Part shown: positions 1 to 9,577 of the stretch, one piece after another
How the letters are laid out: every line of letters starts with the position of its first letter
How positions within the stretch are numbered: position 1 is the stretch's first letter
Source of the DNA: Planctomycetota bacterium
Lineage (GTDB): Bacteria; Planctomycetota; Planctomycetia; Pirellulales; Pirellulaceae
DNA: 62,499 nucleotides
Direction: 5' to 3'
Assembly: GCA_016872775.1 (NCBI GenBank)
Contig: VGZA01000035.1
Location: 1-62,499 of the forward strand
Translations under genes and position numbers: made by a program
The notes under the pieces: model-generated
The model's input: the letters and a program-made list of their open reading frames with translations, nothing else
Told to the model about the DNA's origin: nothing
The model's database searches: none

Positions 1-550
<550 letters not shown>

Positions 551-570
551 TGCCTGTCCGAATTCAAAAC

Positions 571-599
571 TCTAGGATGGACATCTTGTCCGTCCTAGA
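571..599. repeat. REP-like palindromic hairpin (TAGGAYGG family)
   Basis: Two 12-nt arms (571-582 and 588-599) are complementary except for one G-T wobble and enclose a 5-nt loop. The hairpin lies 21 bp after the stop of the first gene. It has no T-run, so it is not a classic intrinsic terminator. Its core (TAGGAYGG, then a loop, then CCGTC) resembles the two units at 59838-59862 and 59917-59942, which suggests a dispersed palindromic repeat family. It could still affect 3' ends of both convergent transcripts. Confidence 0.6.
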
Positions 600-758
600 C
601 ATCGCGGTTTTGTTCGCCAAAACCGAAACCGAAACGACGACGAATCGTGGCGATCGGGCCCGTGTTCGTGTCGTGTGCCACCGCCGGCCTATGTGGCGCG
701 GTGAAGCTCCGACGTGCGACGGTGTTCTGGTTGCGGTCTCGGCGCAACCTCCTGGGTT

Positions 759-2162
759 TCAGTAGGCGTTTTTTCCCAGCAGCACGACGCCGAATGTTTT
801 GGTGATAATCTTGAAGTCCAGCAACAGCGACCATTCGCGAATGTACTGATGGTCGCATTCGATGCGGCCCTGCATCTTCTCCAGGGTGGCGGTTTCACCA
901 CGAAATCCATTGACCTGTGCCAGTCCGGTGATTCCCGGCTTGACCTTGTGTCGCAGCATGTAGCCGTCGATCTGTTTGCGATAGAGTTCGTTATGCGCGG
1001 AAGCGTGGGGACGCGGACCGACCAGCGACATTGATCCCTCGAGGACGTTAAACAGCTGGGGTAGTTCGTCGAGCGAAGTCCGTCGCAAGAACGCTCCGAG
1101 GGGTGTCACGCGCGGATCGTTCTGCTGCGCCTGCACGACGACGGGACCGTTGTCCATCACGCGCATGCTGCGAAATTTCCAGACCAGGATTTCCTCACCA
1201 CCCAGCCCATAGCGCTTTTGTCGAAAGAAGATCGGACCAGGCGACGAAAGGCGGATACCGATGGCGATGAACAGCATCGGGAGCGCCAGAAGCACCAGGC
1301 CGAACGATGCCAGTACGATGTCGGTCAGTCTTTTTACAATTCCGTGGATTCCGTAGAACGGATCTTCAAAGATGCTCACGGCCGGCAGGCCGCCGATGTC
1401 GGACCAGCGGGAATGGAGCAGTTCGAAAACGAAGAAGTCGGGCACGATATAGACAGAAGCGGTCGTATCGGAAAGCTCGGTCAGCAGATTCCGAATCCGC
1501 TGTTCGGCCCGCATCGGGAACGTGACATAGACGGTGTCGATCTTCCCGTTCCGGGCGAGGTTCAACAGGCATTTTAGGCCGCCGGTTTTGGCTCCATATT
1601 CCGGGGGCAGCGTTGCGATCCGTTCATCAGGACGGTCGTCGAAAAACCCCACAAGCCGCAGTCCGATCTCGGGGTTGCGTTCGATATTCTGCGCGAGCTG
1701 GAGCGACAACGGGTTGACGCCGACGATGGCGTAATTGCGCGTGTTCATGCCATGGGCGCGCAGGCTGCGTTGCAGCGTGCGGATCACAGTTCGAAACGCC
1801 AGCATCAACGTCGGCGCCGAGACGAACCAGGCCAACAGCATGCCGCGTGAAAGGTGGTCGTAAAAACGGCTGAACATGCCCAACACCAGCAATACCAGCA
1901 GAGCGCAGCCCCAGGTGAGCAGCGCGCAGACGACTTCCTTTTCGCTGGCCGCGCCGCGCCAGCTGCGGTACATGCCAAGGCACTCGCCGATGATGAACAT
2001 CGCGACAATGGCGGTGACCGCCACCAGCATTGCGGCCTGGCGATCCAGTTCGGGACGCCAGTGCAACGCGAGAAACAGTCCCATCGCGATCGACAGTCCG
2101 TCGGTAATCCGGCATACCGTCGCCGTGATAGGAAAGTACTGTCGAATTTTCAAGGGACGCAT
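759..2162 (-). CDS. Undecaprenyl-phosphate sugar phosphotransferase (WcaJ-type)
   Basis: This is a polyprenyl glycosylphosphotransferase that would move a sugar-1-phosphate onto undecaprenyl phosphate at the inner membrane, the first step of exopolysaccharide or capsule assembly. The 467-residue length fits the family. Four to five hydrophobic segments fill the first about 150 residues, a Rossmann-like region follows ([20 protein letters not shown]), and one more helix precedes the C-terminal sugar transferase domain. Visible signature motifs are [26 protein letters not shown] and [13 protein letters not shown] chose the ATG at 2162 because the upstream extension is basic and lacks family features. 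The small secreted protein gene lies 34 bp upstream on the same strand. The sugar specificity cannot be read. Confidence 0.9.
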   Translation of the reverse strand: MRPLKIRQYFPITATVCRITDGLSIAMGLFLALHWRPELDRQAAMLVAVTAIVAMFIIGECLGMYRSWRGAASEKEVVCALLTWGCALLVLLVLGMFSRFYDHLSRGMLLAWFVSAPTLMLAFRTVIRTLQRSLRAHGMNTRNYAIVGVNPLSLQLAQNIERNPEIGLRLVGFFDDRPDERIATLPPEYGAKTGGLKCLLNLARNGKIDTVYVTFPMRAEQRIRNLLTELSDTTASVYIVPDFFVFELLHSRWSDIGGLPAVSIFEDPFYGIHGIVKRLTDIVLASFGLVLLALPMLFIAIGIRLSSPGPIFFRQKRYGLGGEEILVWKFRSMRVMDNGPVVVQAQQNDPRVTPLGAFLRRTSLDELPQLFNVLEGSMSLVGPRPHASAHNELYRKQIDGYMLRHKVKPGITGLAQVNGFRGETATLEKMQGRIECDHQYIREWSLLLDFKIITKTFGVVLLGKNAY

Positions 2163-2196
2163 AGGCTTGTCCGTTCTTCGTTCGAGTGGTCGCGCA

Positions 2197-2586
2197 CTAT
2201 TCGCAGCACTTGTGCAGCCGGAAACAGCCTTGGTCTTTGCAGGACGAGTAGGCCGCGTTGAACTCGCTCGAAGTTGCATCGGCCTGGTAAGTGAACGTAC
2301 CGAACAGTCGACCGAGGAACGAGCTGCCGCTCAGCTTCACCGTATCGCCTTCGTCGACGGCGTCCAGAGTCACCGAGTAGCGGAATGGCATGATTTTGAA
2401 GAAGCGACCTGAGAAGGTGACGAAGTACTGCGAGTCGCCGCACTTGCTGAAGCAGGCTCGCAACGGGCCGTGATGCCCTGTGCAGGAGCTCTCCCATGAC
2501 CCGCACCAGCTCCCGGACAGGTCGGCGGCGTTGCAGTTGGTGAGCGGGACAAGCAGCATTGTTGCTAGGATCATCGAACGTATCAT
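2197..2586 (-). CDS. Small secreted protein of unknown function
   Basis: A 129-residue protein starts at the ATG at 2586 with a short signal sequence (MIRSMILATMLLVPLTNC). The cysteine at the end could be a weak lipobox (LTNC), but the match is poor. The mature part begins DLSGSWCGSWESSCTGH and has seven more cysteines spaced through it. The pattern of short beta-like segments (YFVTFSGRFF, YSVTLDAVDEGDTVKLSG, LFGTFTYQAD) suggests a small disulfide-bonded beta-barrel outside the cytoplasm. It lies directly upstream of the sugar transferase on the same strand, so the two may share a transcript. The divergent uvrA starts about 290 bp away. Function unknown. Confidence 0.7.
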   Translation of the reverse strand: MIRSMILATMLLVPLTNCNAADLSGSWCGSWESSCTGHHGPLRACFSKCGDSQYFVTFSGRFFKIMPFRYSVTLDAVDEGDTVKLSGSSFLGRLFGTFTYQADATSSEFNAAYSSCKDQGCFRLHKCCE

Positions 2587-2875
2587 GCGTATTCTCCGTG
2601 GATGCAGTACAGGGCTTAACGGCTTTTGGCTACGAGTGCTGGCAGGGCGATCCGATGAAAGCGCCTTGTTAATTATGGGTTGTATTCGGCGGCCGTGCGG
2701 AATAGGCGGCATCGGATCGACGGTGCCGGTTCGGAAGCCCATTTATTCGCTGGAATCGTCACCGTCCGAACTTCCGCCCTGCCGCAAGCCATCGGGTTGG
2801 ATTACGATAGCGGATTACGGATGCACAACAGCAGCAGGGAATTCGGGCCGGGTGGAGTTTTGCGTGTCGCGTGCG

Positions 2876-5704
2876 ATGATCGAATTGCGTGGCGTCGAGG
2901 TCCATAATCTGCGCGGTGTCGACCTGGACTTGCCGCCGGGCCGGATGATCGTGTTTTGCGGCGTCAGCGGCAGCGGGAAGACCAGTCTGGCGCTGGACAC
3001 GCTCTATGCGGAGGGCCAGCGACGTTACATCGAGAGTTTCTCCGCGTATACCCGGCAGTTCCTCGAACAGCTGGACAAGCCGGACGCGGATCGAATCGAC
3101 GGCATTCCGCCGGCGATCGCGGTTACGCGACGGGATACGGCCCGCTCCACGCGGTCGACGGTCGGCACGGCCACGGAGATTACCGACTATTTCCGTCTGT
3201 TGTTTGCGAAATTGGGGAAGGTCTACTGTGCGGCTTGCCAGCGAGTCGTCGAACGTGATTCGCCCGACTCGGTCCTGGCCAGACTAAGAACGCTTGAATC
3301 GGGTTGCCGGGCCATGATTGCGTTCTCGCGCGCGGTGGGTTCGGTCGGCGAATTAGGGAGGCTGTGCGAGGAGCTGCGGGAGCAGGGTTTCGTGCGCTGC
3401 GTTTACGGCGGCAGGTTCTGGAACCTGTCGGAGCAGGCGCTTCGCGAATACGAATCGGATTTGCTGTATGTGGTTGTCGACCGGATCGTCGCGGGCACGA
3501 CGTCGGAGATGCGACTCCGCGAGTCCCTGGAAACGGCATTTCACCAGGGCCTGGGCAGTTGCCTGGTCTTCGCGCAGCCCGCGGCGATGGATGGGCAACA
3601 GACGGCCGCGCAGACCGACGCGCGGCAGAACGAATTGACGATCGATGCGCAGGTCTGGAGTCGCTGGGCGTTTTCCAACGCGTTGGACTGCGGCCGATGC
3701 GGTTGCCGTTACACGACGCCCGAGCCACGGCTTTTCAGCTTCAACAGCCCGCTCGGCGCCTGTCCGCAGTGTGAAGGATTCGGAACACTGATCGATCTTG
3801 ACCTTCAGCGGATCATTCCTGATCCGAGTCTAACGATTCGGGACGGCGCCGTCGCGCCCTGGAAAACGCCTGTCTATGGCCAGGAACTCAGCCAATTCCT
3901 GGCCGCCGCCGAAAAACACGGCATCCCGCTCGATACGCCGCTGTCGCAATTTACCGACGAACAGCGCCGGCGGCTGGTCGAAGGCGTTCCTGAGTGTGGG
4001 GTACGCGGTATTCGCGGGTTTTTCGACTGGCTGGAGAAGCACAAATACAGGATGCCCACGCGCGTCTTCCTCAGTCGCTGGAGGAGCGAGCACACTTGTC
4101 CCGAGTGCCATGGCGCCCGCCTGCGCCCGCAGGCGCTGGCGGTGCGCGTCGGCGGTCGCAACCTGGCGGAATACTCGGCGATGTCGATCGGAGAACTCCG
4201 CGCGGAAATCGAGCGGATCCAGTTCAGCGATTGGGAAATTCGCGTGGCTCGCGTGATGCTCGACCAGATTCGCTCGCGGCTTGCCTTTCTCGATTCCGTG
4301 GGGCTCAACTACCTGACCCTCCATCGAACCTTGAAAACGCTGAGCGCCGGCGAAAGCCAGCGTGTCGCACTCACCTCGGCGCTGGGCTCCAGCCTGGTCA
4401 ACATGATGTATGTGCTGGATGAGCCGTCGGTCGGGTTACATCCGCGGGATACCCGGAAGTTGATCGGCGTCATGGCGGGGCTGCGCAACCGGGGCAATAC
4501 GGTGGTGATCGTCGAGCATGATTCCGAGGTATTGCAGGCAGCCGACCAGATCGTGGAAGTGGGGCCTGGCGCGGGGGAGAGCGGCGGTACGATCGTGTTT
4601 CAAGGCACGTACCAGGAGCTGCTCGGCGCCTCAACGTTGACCGCGGATTACCTCGCCGGCCGGCGCCTGTTGACGGTTCCGGAAAAGCGACGCCAGCCAA
4701 GCCACGGCTGGCTGCGGCTCACAGGCTGTCGCGGTAACAATTTGAAGGACATCACGGTCGAGTTTCCCCTGGGAGTGCTATGCCTGGTCACGGGAGTCAG
4801 CGGATCAGGAAAAAGTACCTTGGTTCAGGAGACACTGTATGGAGCGGTCTGCCAGCGTAAGCACAAGGACGTCGACCACACCTATCCTTTCAGTGACGTT
4901 TTCGGTGACGGACAGATCGACGACATCGTGCTCGTCGATCAGAGTCCGATCGGAAGATCACCTCGTTCGAATCCCGTGACTTACATCAAGGCGTTCGACC
5001 AGATTCGCGCGGTGTTTGCGGAGACGCTGGAGGCGCGAACGCACAACTACGACGCCGGGTTTTTCAGCTTTAATGTCGACGGTGGGCGCTGTGCGAGCTG
5101 CCAGGGTGACGGGTATCACGAGATCGACATGCAGTTTCTACCCGACGTTTTTATGAAGTGCGGCGAGTGTGGTGGCACACGTTACCGCCGCGAGATTCTC
5201 GGTATCAACTACCGCGGGCGTAACATCGCGGATGTCCTGAATATGACGGCCCGGGAGGCATTCGGATTTTTTCGCGGGCAGACCAAAGTCCAGCAAAAAC
5301 TAAAGCAGCTGCTCGACGTGGGACTGGATTACCTGCGCCTGGGGCAACCGGCGAATACGCTTTCGGCGGGTGAGGCCCAACGGCTGAAGCTGGCCTCCTA
5401 TCTCTCCTCGGCCAGCCGGACTCGTACGTTATTCATCCTCGATGAACCCACAACCGGATTGCATTTCGCGGATATTGTCCAGCTGCTCGACTGCTTCGAC
5501 GCGCTGCTCGCCGTGGGGCACTCGCTGATTGTCGTGGAACACAATCTGCAATTGATGCAGGCAGCCGACTATTTGATCGACCTGGGGCCGGGCGCGGCGG
5601 AAGAAGGCGGCAATGTCGTTGCGCATGGCACTCCCGAGAAGGTCGCGCGCTGCCCCAAATCGCATACCGGCCGCGTATTGCGCGGGTTGCTGGAATCACA
5701 ATAA
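2876..5704 (+). CDS. uvrA: Excinuclease ABC subunit A (UvrA or UvrA-like paralogue)
   Basis: This is a full-length, 942-residue UvrA with the duplicated ABC ATPase plan. The first Walker A is GVSGSGKT (about residues 29-36) and its signature is LSAGESQR (about 489). The second pair is GVSGSGKST (about 640) and LSAGEAQR (about 829). Zinc-binding Cys pairs are visible at CAACQ, CGRCGC...CPQCEG, CPECHG and CASCQG...CGECGG. In nucleotide excision repair UvrA finds damage and loads UvrB. The UvrB-interaction region (STVGTATEITDYFRLLFAKLGK) is present. The N-terminus departs from the textbook sequence (FCGVSGSGKT rather than ITGLSGSGKS, and DGIPPAIAVTRRD), so this may be a lineage-specific paralogue. 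The ATG at 2876 fits the family N-terminus; an in-frame GTG lies 12 bp upstream. Confidence 0.9.
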   Translation: MIELRGVEVHNLRGVDLDLPPGRMIVFCGVSGSGKTSLALDTLYAEGQRRYIESFSAYTRQFLEQLDKPDADRIDGIPPAIAVTRRDTARSTRSTVGTATEITDYFRLLFAKLGKVYCAACQRVVERDSPDSVLARLRTLESGCRAMIAFSRAVGSVGELGRLCEELREQGFVRCVYGGRFWNLSEQALREYESDLLYVVVDRIVAGTTSEMRLRESLETAFHQGLGSCLVFAQPAAMDGQQTAAQTDARQNELTIDAQVWSRWAFSNALDCGRCGCRYTTPEPRLFSFNSPLGACPQCEGFGTLIDLDLQRIIPDPSLTIRDGAVAPWKTPVYGQELSQFLAAAEKHGIPLDTPLSQFTDEQRRRLVEGVPECGVRGIRGFFDWLEKHKYRMPTRVFLSRWRSEHTCPECHGARLRPQALAVRVGGRNLAEYSAMSIGELRAEIERIQFSDWEIRVARVMLDQIRSRLAFLDSVGLNYLTLHRTLKTLSAGESQRVALTSALGSSLVNMMYVLDEPSVGLHPRDTRKLIGVMAGLRNRGNTVVIVEHDSEVLQAADQIVEVGPGAGESGGTIVFQGTYQELLGASTLTADYLAGRRLLTVPEKRRQPSHGWLRLTGCRGNNLKDITVEFPLGVLCLVTGVSGSGKSTLVQETLYGAVCQRKHKDVDHTYPFSDVFGDGQIDDIVLVDQSPIGRSPRSNPVTYIKAFDQIRAVFAETLEARTHNYDAGFFSFNVDGGRCASCQGDGYHEIDMQFLPDVFMKCGECGGTRYRREILGINYRGRNIADVLNMTAREAFGFFRGQTKVQQKLKQLLDVGLDYLRLGQPANTLSAGEAQRLKLASYLSSASRTRTLFILDEPTTGLHFADIVQLLDCFDALLAVGHSLIVVEHNLQLMQAADYLIDLGPGAAEEGGNVVAHGTPEKVARCPKSHTGRVLRGLLESQ

Positions 5705-5744
5705 CCGCAAGGATAAAGGCGTTAACCATCGTGAATCGCACGGC

Positions 5745-6653
5745 ATGAACAACCCGACCGTTCAACTTTTCTGGGGCGAAGTCAGCGAGAACCTGGCGAC
5801 GATCTACCTGCGTTTTTCGCGTCCGGACTTTCAACCCGGAACGGTGGTCAGCCTGTCGGGAATGTTGACCGGTCCGGTTGTCGAAGGAGCGCGCACAATT
5901 CCTGCGTGCTTCGCGTTTCAGACTGCGGAACCCGGACCCGAGCCGCTCGCCCGTTGCCAGGTCGTGGATCCTTGTTTCTGGGATTCCAAGGCGCCGTCGC
6001 TGTACCGTGCCCAAGTCGAAGCCTGGAGTGGGGATGACCTGATGCGGCGGTGGTCGGAGATCTGGATTGGCATTCGCCGACTGGGCTGCAGCGGCCCTGA
6101 TTTCAGCTGGAATTCCCGCCGCTGGGTGCTGCGCGCCGTTTCCGCGCCGGAGGCGGCCGATCGGCTTGACGATTGCCGGGCTTGCGGCGCCAGCCTGGTG
6201 GTTTCCCGCATCGATGCTGAATTGTGCGCGTCGGCATCGCGGGCCGGCGTATTGCTGACGGTGATTCCCGAGCACGAAGACGTCCTGTTGCAGGCAGACG
6301 ACGCCGTATGGAATTGGCCAAGTCTCGCTCTGGTCGTTCTTGAAGAATCCCACCAACCCATCCTGCCGCTGCTCCGCCGGCTCGCGCCCCGCCTGTTGAT
6401 CGGTCAGCGCGTGGCGACCCTTCCGGGCACGACGAGCGACGGTTTCGATTTCACCGTTTACGAGCATGCGGCGGGCAGGCCTGTTCCGGTCTGGAGCCAA
6501 CCGCCGACTCGACCGCTGATCATTCGGCAGACCGGTCCTCGATCCACCCCGTCGCTACCTGCGACGCATTTGCTGGAAGAGGCACGGGCGGCGTGCGACG
6601 TGCTGCAGCGCGAATTCGCGGCTGCGAAATGGATCAGCGGCTATATCGTCTGA
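5745..6653 (+). CDS. Hypothetical protein, possibly beta-sandwich
   Basis: A 302-residue cytoplasmic-looking protein starts at the ATG at 5745, 40 bp after uvrA, so it may be co-transcribed. The first half looks beta-rich (FWGEVSENLATIYLRFSRPD; GTVVSLSGMLTGPVV). The segment PCFWDSKAPSLYRAQVEAW recalls the W-(S/D)-x-(D/E)-x-P-x-LYR motif that ends the immunoglobulin-like domain of glycoside hydrolase family 2. The second half looks alpha/beta (RWVLRAVSAPEAADRLDDCR; ASRAGVLLTVIPEHEDVLL; SLALVVLEE), as in a GH2-like TIM barrel that has lost its acids. No signal peptide or catalytic Glu pair was found. The GH2 resemblance is inference from a short motif. Confidence 0.65.
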   Translation: MNNPTVQLFWGEVSENLATIYLRFSRPDFQPGTVVSLSGMLTGPVVEGARTIPACFAFQTAEPGPEPLARCQVVDPCFWDSKAPSLYRAQVEAWSGDDLMRRWSEIWIGIRRLGCSGPDFSWNSRRWVLRAVSAPEAADRLDDCRACGASLVVSRIDAELCASASRAGVLLTVIPEHEDVLLQADDAVWNWPSLALVVLEESHQPILPLLRRLAPRLLIGQRVATLPGTTSDGFDFTVYEHAAGRPVPVWSQPPTRPLIIRQTGPRSTPSLPATHLLEEARAACDVLQREFAAAKWISGYIV

Positions 6654-6681
6654 GTGACCGCCTGATCGGGCCGGCGGTTTC

Positions 6682-7377
6682 TCAAAGTGTGGCCCAGTCG
6701 AGGGGCGGCACAAACGTCGCGCCGCGCCATGGTAAACGGGTTACCGGTTTGTGCGTGAACTCGGCGACGGCGGTCGCATTCGATTCCAAGCTGGGATCGA
6801 TGCCCTGACCTGAGTTTCGATCGGGCGGAGTCGTCTCGCTGAGTATGATCGCCTTGACCGGCACGGAATAATCGCTTGCCACGGTGCAGGACTGCAACGT
6901 CTGATGAATTACCCCGATCCGATCCTGGGCGACGATCACCAGTGGAAAACCGAACTCAACGGCCAGATCGATGTTCAAGGTGTGGCGGTCCAGTGGCGAC
7001 ATCAGCCCACCGGTTCCTTCGACAATCAAAAAGTCGCATTCGCCGTTCCACGATTTGATACCGTCGCGCAACATGGCCGAATCAACCACGCGTCGCTCCT
7101 TCTCCGCGGCCAGGTACGGTGCCAGAGGCGCTTCGAAACACTGCGGGCAGACTTTGTCCGGCGTGCCGATGCGACCGGTCGCTTCCCAAAGTGCCAGCGC
7201 GTCGTCGGAGATGCATTCGCCGGCAACACGCTGGCAGCCGGTGGCGACCGGCTTGTGGGCCGCCACACGATAGCCGGCGCGGCGCAGCCACTCCACGATG
7301 CGCACCGCCGACATCGTCTTGCCAACGCCGGTGTCGGTGCCGCCGACAAACAGGCCTAAGGGTCGTTTCACAGTCAT
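6682..7377 (-). CDS. bioD: Dethiobiotin synthetase BioD
   Basis: BioD closes the ureido ring of dethiobiotin from 7,8-diaminopelargonate, CO2 and ATP, the penultimate step of biotin synthesis. The 231-residue length matches the family (E. coli about 225). The P-loop GTDTGVGKT sits near residue 15, a HKPVATG substrate segment follows, and EGTGGLMSPLD supplies the acidic Mg/ATP site. The ATG at 7377 places the P-loop at the expected distance from the start. No other bio gene is nearby, so the pathway is scattered here. It diverges from the amidase gene across 111 bp that must hold both promoters. Confidence 0.93.
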   Translation of the reverse strand: MTVKRPLGLFVGGTDTGVGKTMSAVRIVEWLRRAGYRVAAHKPVATGCQRVAGECISDDALALWEATGRIGTPDKVCPQCFEAPLAPYLAAEKERRVVDSAMLRDGIKSWNGECDFLIVEGTGGLMSPLDRHTLNIDLAVEFGFPLVIVAQDRIGVIHQTLQSCTVASDYSVPVKAIILSETTPPDRNSGQGIDPSLESNATAVAEFTHKPVTRLPWRGATFVPPLDWATL

Positions 7378-7488
7378 GCTGCATTCGCTAGGTTGAAGGA
7401 TCGACAACGCGGAACGGACCAGGGAGTGTCCCCGTGCAGCTGGCCAACGGTTCATCGCGTTGGCACAACGAACAGGATCCGATGCGGC

Positions 7489-8382
7489 ATGAAAAACAGT
7501 ACCACGACGATCAAATCCGGAGTAGTCCCGATCGGGTTAGTTCAAATGGCTTGCGAACCCGCCAAGCAACGGAACGTCGATCGCGCCCTGGATGGGATCC
7601 GGCAAGCGGCCCAGACCGGCGCAAAAATCGTCTGCTTGCAGGAGCTGTTTCATGGGTTTTATCCGTGCCAGTCTGAAGACCACTCGCGATTTGCCGAAGC
7701 GGAGTCGATACCGGGGCCGACAACCGAGCGATTAGCCGAAGCAGCGAAACAATTGGGAATCGTCGTGATCGGATCGGTGTTCGAGCGGCGGGCCGCGGGG
7801 ATCTACCACAACACGGCGATAGTGATTGATGCTGATGGAACGCTTTGCGGGCTTTACCGCAAGATGCACATTCCCGACGATCCGTTGTACTACGAGAAAT
7901 TCTACTTTACTCCGGGTGACCTCGGCTTCCGCAGCTTTGCGACACGGTTTGCGCGCATCGGCGTCTGTGTCTGCTGGGATCAGTGGTTTCCCGAAGCGGC
8001 CCGTTTGACCGCGATGACAGGGGCGCAAATTTTGTTCTATCCCACCGCGATCGGCTGGCTGCCGGACGAGAAACCGCAATGGGGGCGGCAGCAGCACGAA
8101 GCGTGGGAAACCATGATGCGCAGTCACGCCATAGCGAATGGGATCTACGTCGCCGCCGCCAATCGAGTCGGCACGGAATCGGCCCTGGAGTTCTGGGGCG
8201 CATCGTTCGTCGCGGATCCGTATGGTCAGATCATGCACCGCGCCGACCATCTTCGTCCCGAAGTCGTCGTCGTCGAATGCGATTTGTCCCGAATCGAGGT
8301 GGCAAGAACCCATTGGCCATTTCTGCGTGACCGTCGCGTCGATGCCTACGAGCAGCTTACGGAGCGTTATCTCGATCGATGA
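7489..8382 (+). CDS. aguB: N-carbamoylputrescine amidase (nitrilase superfamily)
   Basis: This carbon-nitrogen hydrolase is predicted to hydrolyse N-carbamoylputrescine to putrescine, CO2 and ammonia in arginine-derived polyamine synthesis. The catalytic triad is Glu in LQELF, Lys in YRKMHIPDDP and Cys in CVCWDQWFPEAAR. The segments YYEKFYFTPGDLGFR and FYPTAIGWLPDEK are characteristic of the AguB group rather than of general nitrilases. The 297-residue length fits. I chose the ATG at 7489, just before the VQMAC strand. The usual partner, agmatine deiminase (aguA), is not adjacent, so the substrate call rests on sequence resemblance only. Confidence 0.87.
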   Translation: MKNSTTTIKSGVVPIGLVQMACEPAKQRNVDRALDGIRQAAQTGAKIVCLQELFHGFYPCQSEDHSRFAEAESIPGPTTERLAEAAKQLGIVVIGSVFERRAAGIYHNTAIVIDADGTLCGLYRKMHIPDDPLYYEKFYFTPGDLGFRSFATRFARIGVCVCWDQWFPEAARLTAMTGAQILFYPTAIGWLPDEKPQWGRQQHEAWETMMRSHAIANGIYVAAANRVGTESALEFWGASFVADPYGQIMHRADHLRPEVVVVECDLSRIEVARTHWPFLRDRRVDAYEQLTERYLDR

Positions 8383-8419
8383 GGCAAATGACTTACGAAA
8401 ATCGGGACTTCCTCGTTCC

Positions 8420-9577
8420 TTATTCCCGATTTCCCGTTCCCCGCAACTCGACGACCGGCTCGAACTGGTTGGAGGAAGCGGACCGCAGCGCGGCTTCGAC
8501 GGTTGCGGTGATTTCGTAGGCGGCACGTTCATCAAGGAGCGTCGGTGCGTCATCGGCAATCGACTTGGCGAAACTGTCCGCCAGCAGAAAGTCGTTTTCA
8601 AGCGTAAGGCGTCGACGACGAAATTCTTTGGCCGGTTGGCCCCGGTAGTAGACGGCGATTTCCGGTCGCGCTTCGGCGATGACAAGCGCCCCTTGCGTGC
8701 CGATCAGGCTGATCTTGATTTCCCCCAGGTCGGGATGGCTCGCAGCGCCGATCCGTCCGATCGCGACCGTGGCCAGCCGCCCGCCGTTCAATTCCAGGCT
8801 GATGGTGCCGACATCTTCGACATGGTTGTCGGCGTTGACCTGATGGAAGGCGATTGCAGACCGGGCATAAACGCGTTCAAAGCGTGCGGCGGTGAGCTGC
8901 CGAATGTAGGCCAGCGGGTAGATCGCTTCGTTGCGCATTTCGCCGATCGGGACGGTGCCCACAGCACCGTCGGAGCCATCCGCGTGAGCGGCACGTTGGA
9001 ATTCCAGCCAATCGACGGGCGGATCACCCGCTCGCCGGCTCCCCAGAGGTGGACCGGCATCCTTGGAAAAATAGAAGTCGACGTGGGCCGATAGGATTTC
9101 GCCAATCTCGCCGTCCCGCACCCATTGCTCCGCTTGCATCAGTGCCGGCAATCGGTTGCGATTCCAGAGCAGAAACTTGACGCGATTGCGTTGGACCGAT
9201 TCCACCAGCCGCTCGCATTCACTCAACCGGGTCGACATCGGTTTGTCCTGGACGACATGCACGCCCAGTTCGCAGGCGCGAATACTCAGGTCGCAATGCC
9301 GCTCGGCCTCGGAACTGACCACGGCAACATCGATCCGGAAGTCGCGGAGTGCCCGCTCGACGTCGCGCAGGTAAGGAATCCGCATGCGGTCGGCGAATTC
9401 CTGGTTCCGTTCATGGATCCAGTCCGGGACTCCGGGATCATCCGCGACGACGGTCAACTGGAAGGCGGGATGGGAGGAGATACCGCGGGCAACGTAGTCG
9501 TGTTTGACGACGCTCAGTACGGCCACGCGCAGCGGCGCGCTAAACGACTGTTGGGTCGGCGTTGTTCCGCGATCCAT
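8420..9577 (-). CDS. Gfo/Idh/MocA-family oxidoreductase
   Basis: A 385-residue NAD(P)-dependent oxidoreductase of the Gfo/Idh/MocA type, usually acting on sugars or inositols. The N-terminal Rossmann half ends with the catalytic-lysine motif in its DKP form (VHVVQDKPMSTRLSE). A typical C-terminal alpha/beta domain follows (FLLWNRNRLPALMQAEQWV; GEIGEILSAHVDF). The first Rossmann loop, VLSVVKHDYVARGI, lacks the usual GxGxxG. The ATG at 9577 is 38 bp inside the end of the upstream Gfo/Idh-like gene, so the two are overlapping and probably translationally coupled. Substrate unknown. There is no Tat or Sec signal, so it should be cytoplasmic. Confidence 0.82.
   Translation of the reverse strand: MDRGTTPTQQSFSAPLRVAVLSVVKHDYVARGISSHPAFQLTVVADDPGVPDWIHERNQEFADRMRIPYLRDVERALRDFRIDVAVVSSEAERHCDLSIRACELGVHVVQDKPMSTRLSECERLVESVQRNRVKFLLWNRNRLPALMQAEQWVRDGEIGEILSAHVDFYFSKDAGPPLGSRRAGDPPVDWLEFQRAAHADGSDGAVGTVPIGEMRNEAIYPLAYIRQLTAARFERVYARSAIAFHQVNADNHVEDVGTISLELNGGRLATVAIGRIGAASHPDLGEIKISLIGTQGALVIAEARPEIAVYYRGQPAKEFRRRRLTLENDFLLADSFAKSIADDAPTLLDERAAYEITATVEAALRSASSNQFEPVVELRGTGNRE

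Noticed and set aside
759-2279. Longer form of the sugar transferase starting upstream of 2162
   Set aside because: The 39 extra residues are basic and disordered and would overlap the small secreted protein gene; the family N-terminus fits the ATG at 2162.
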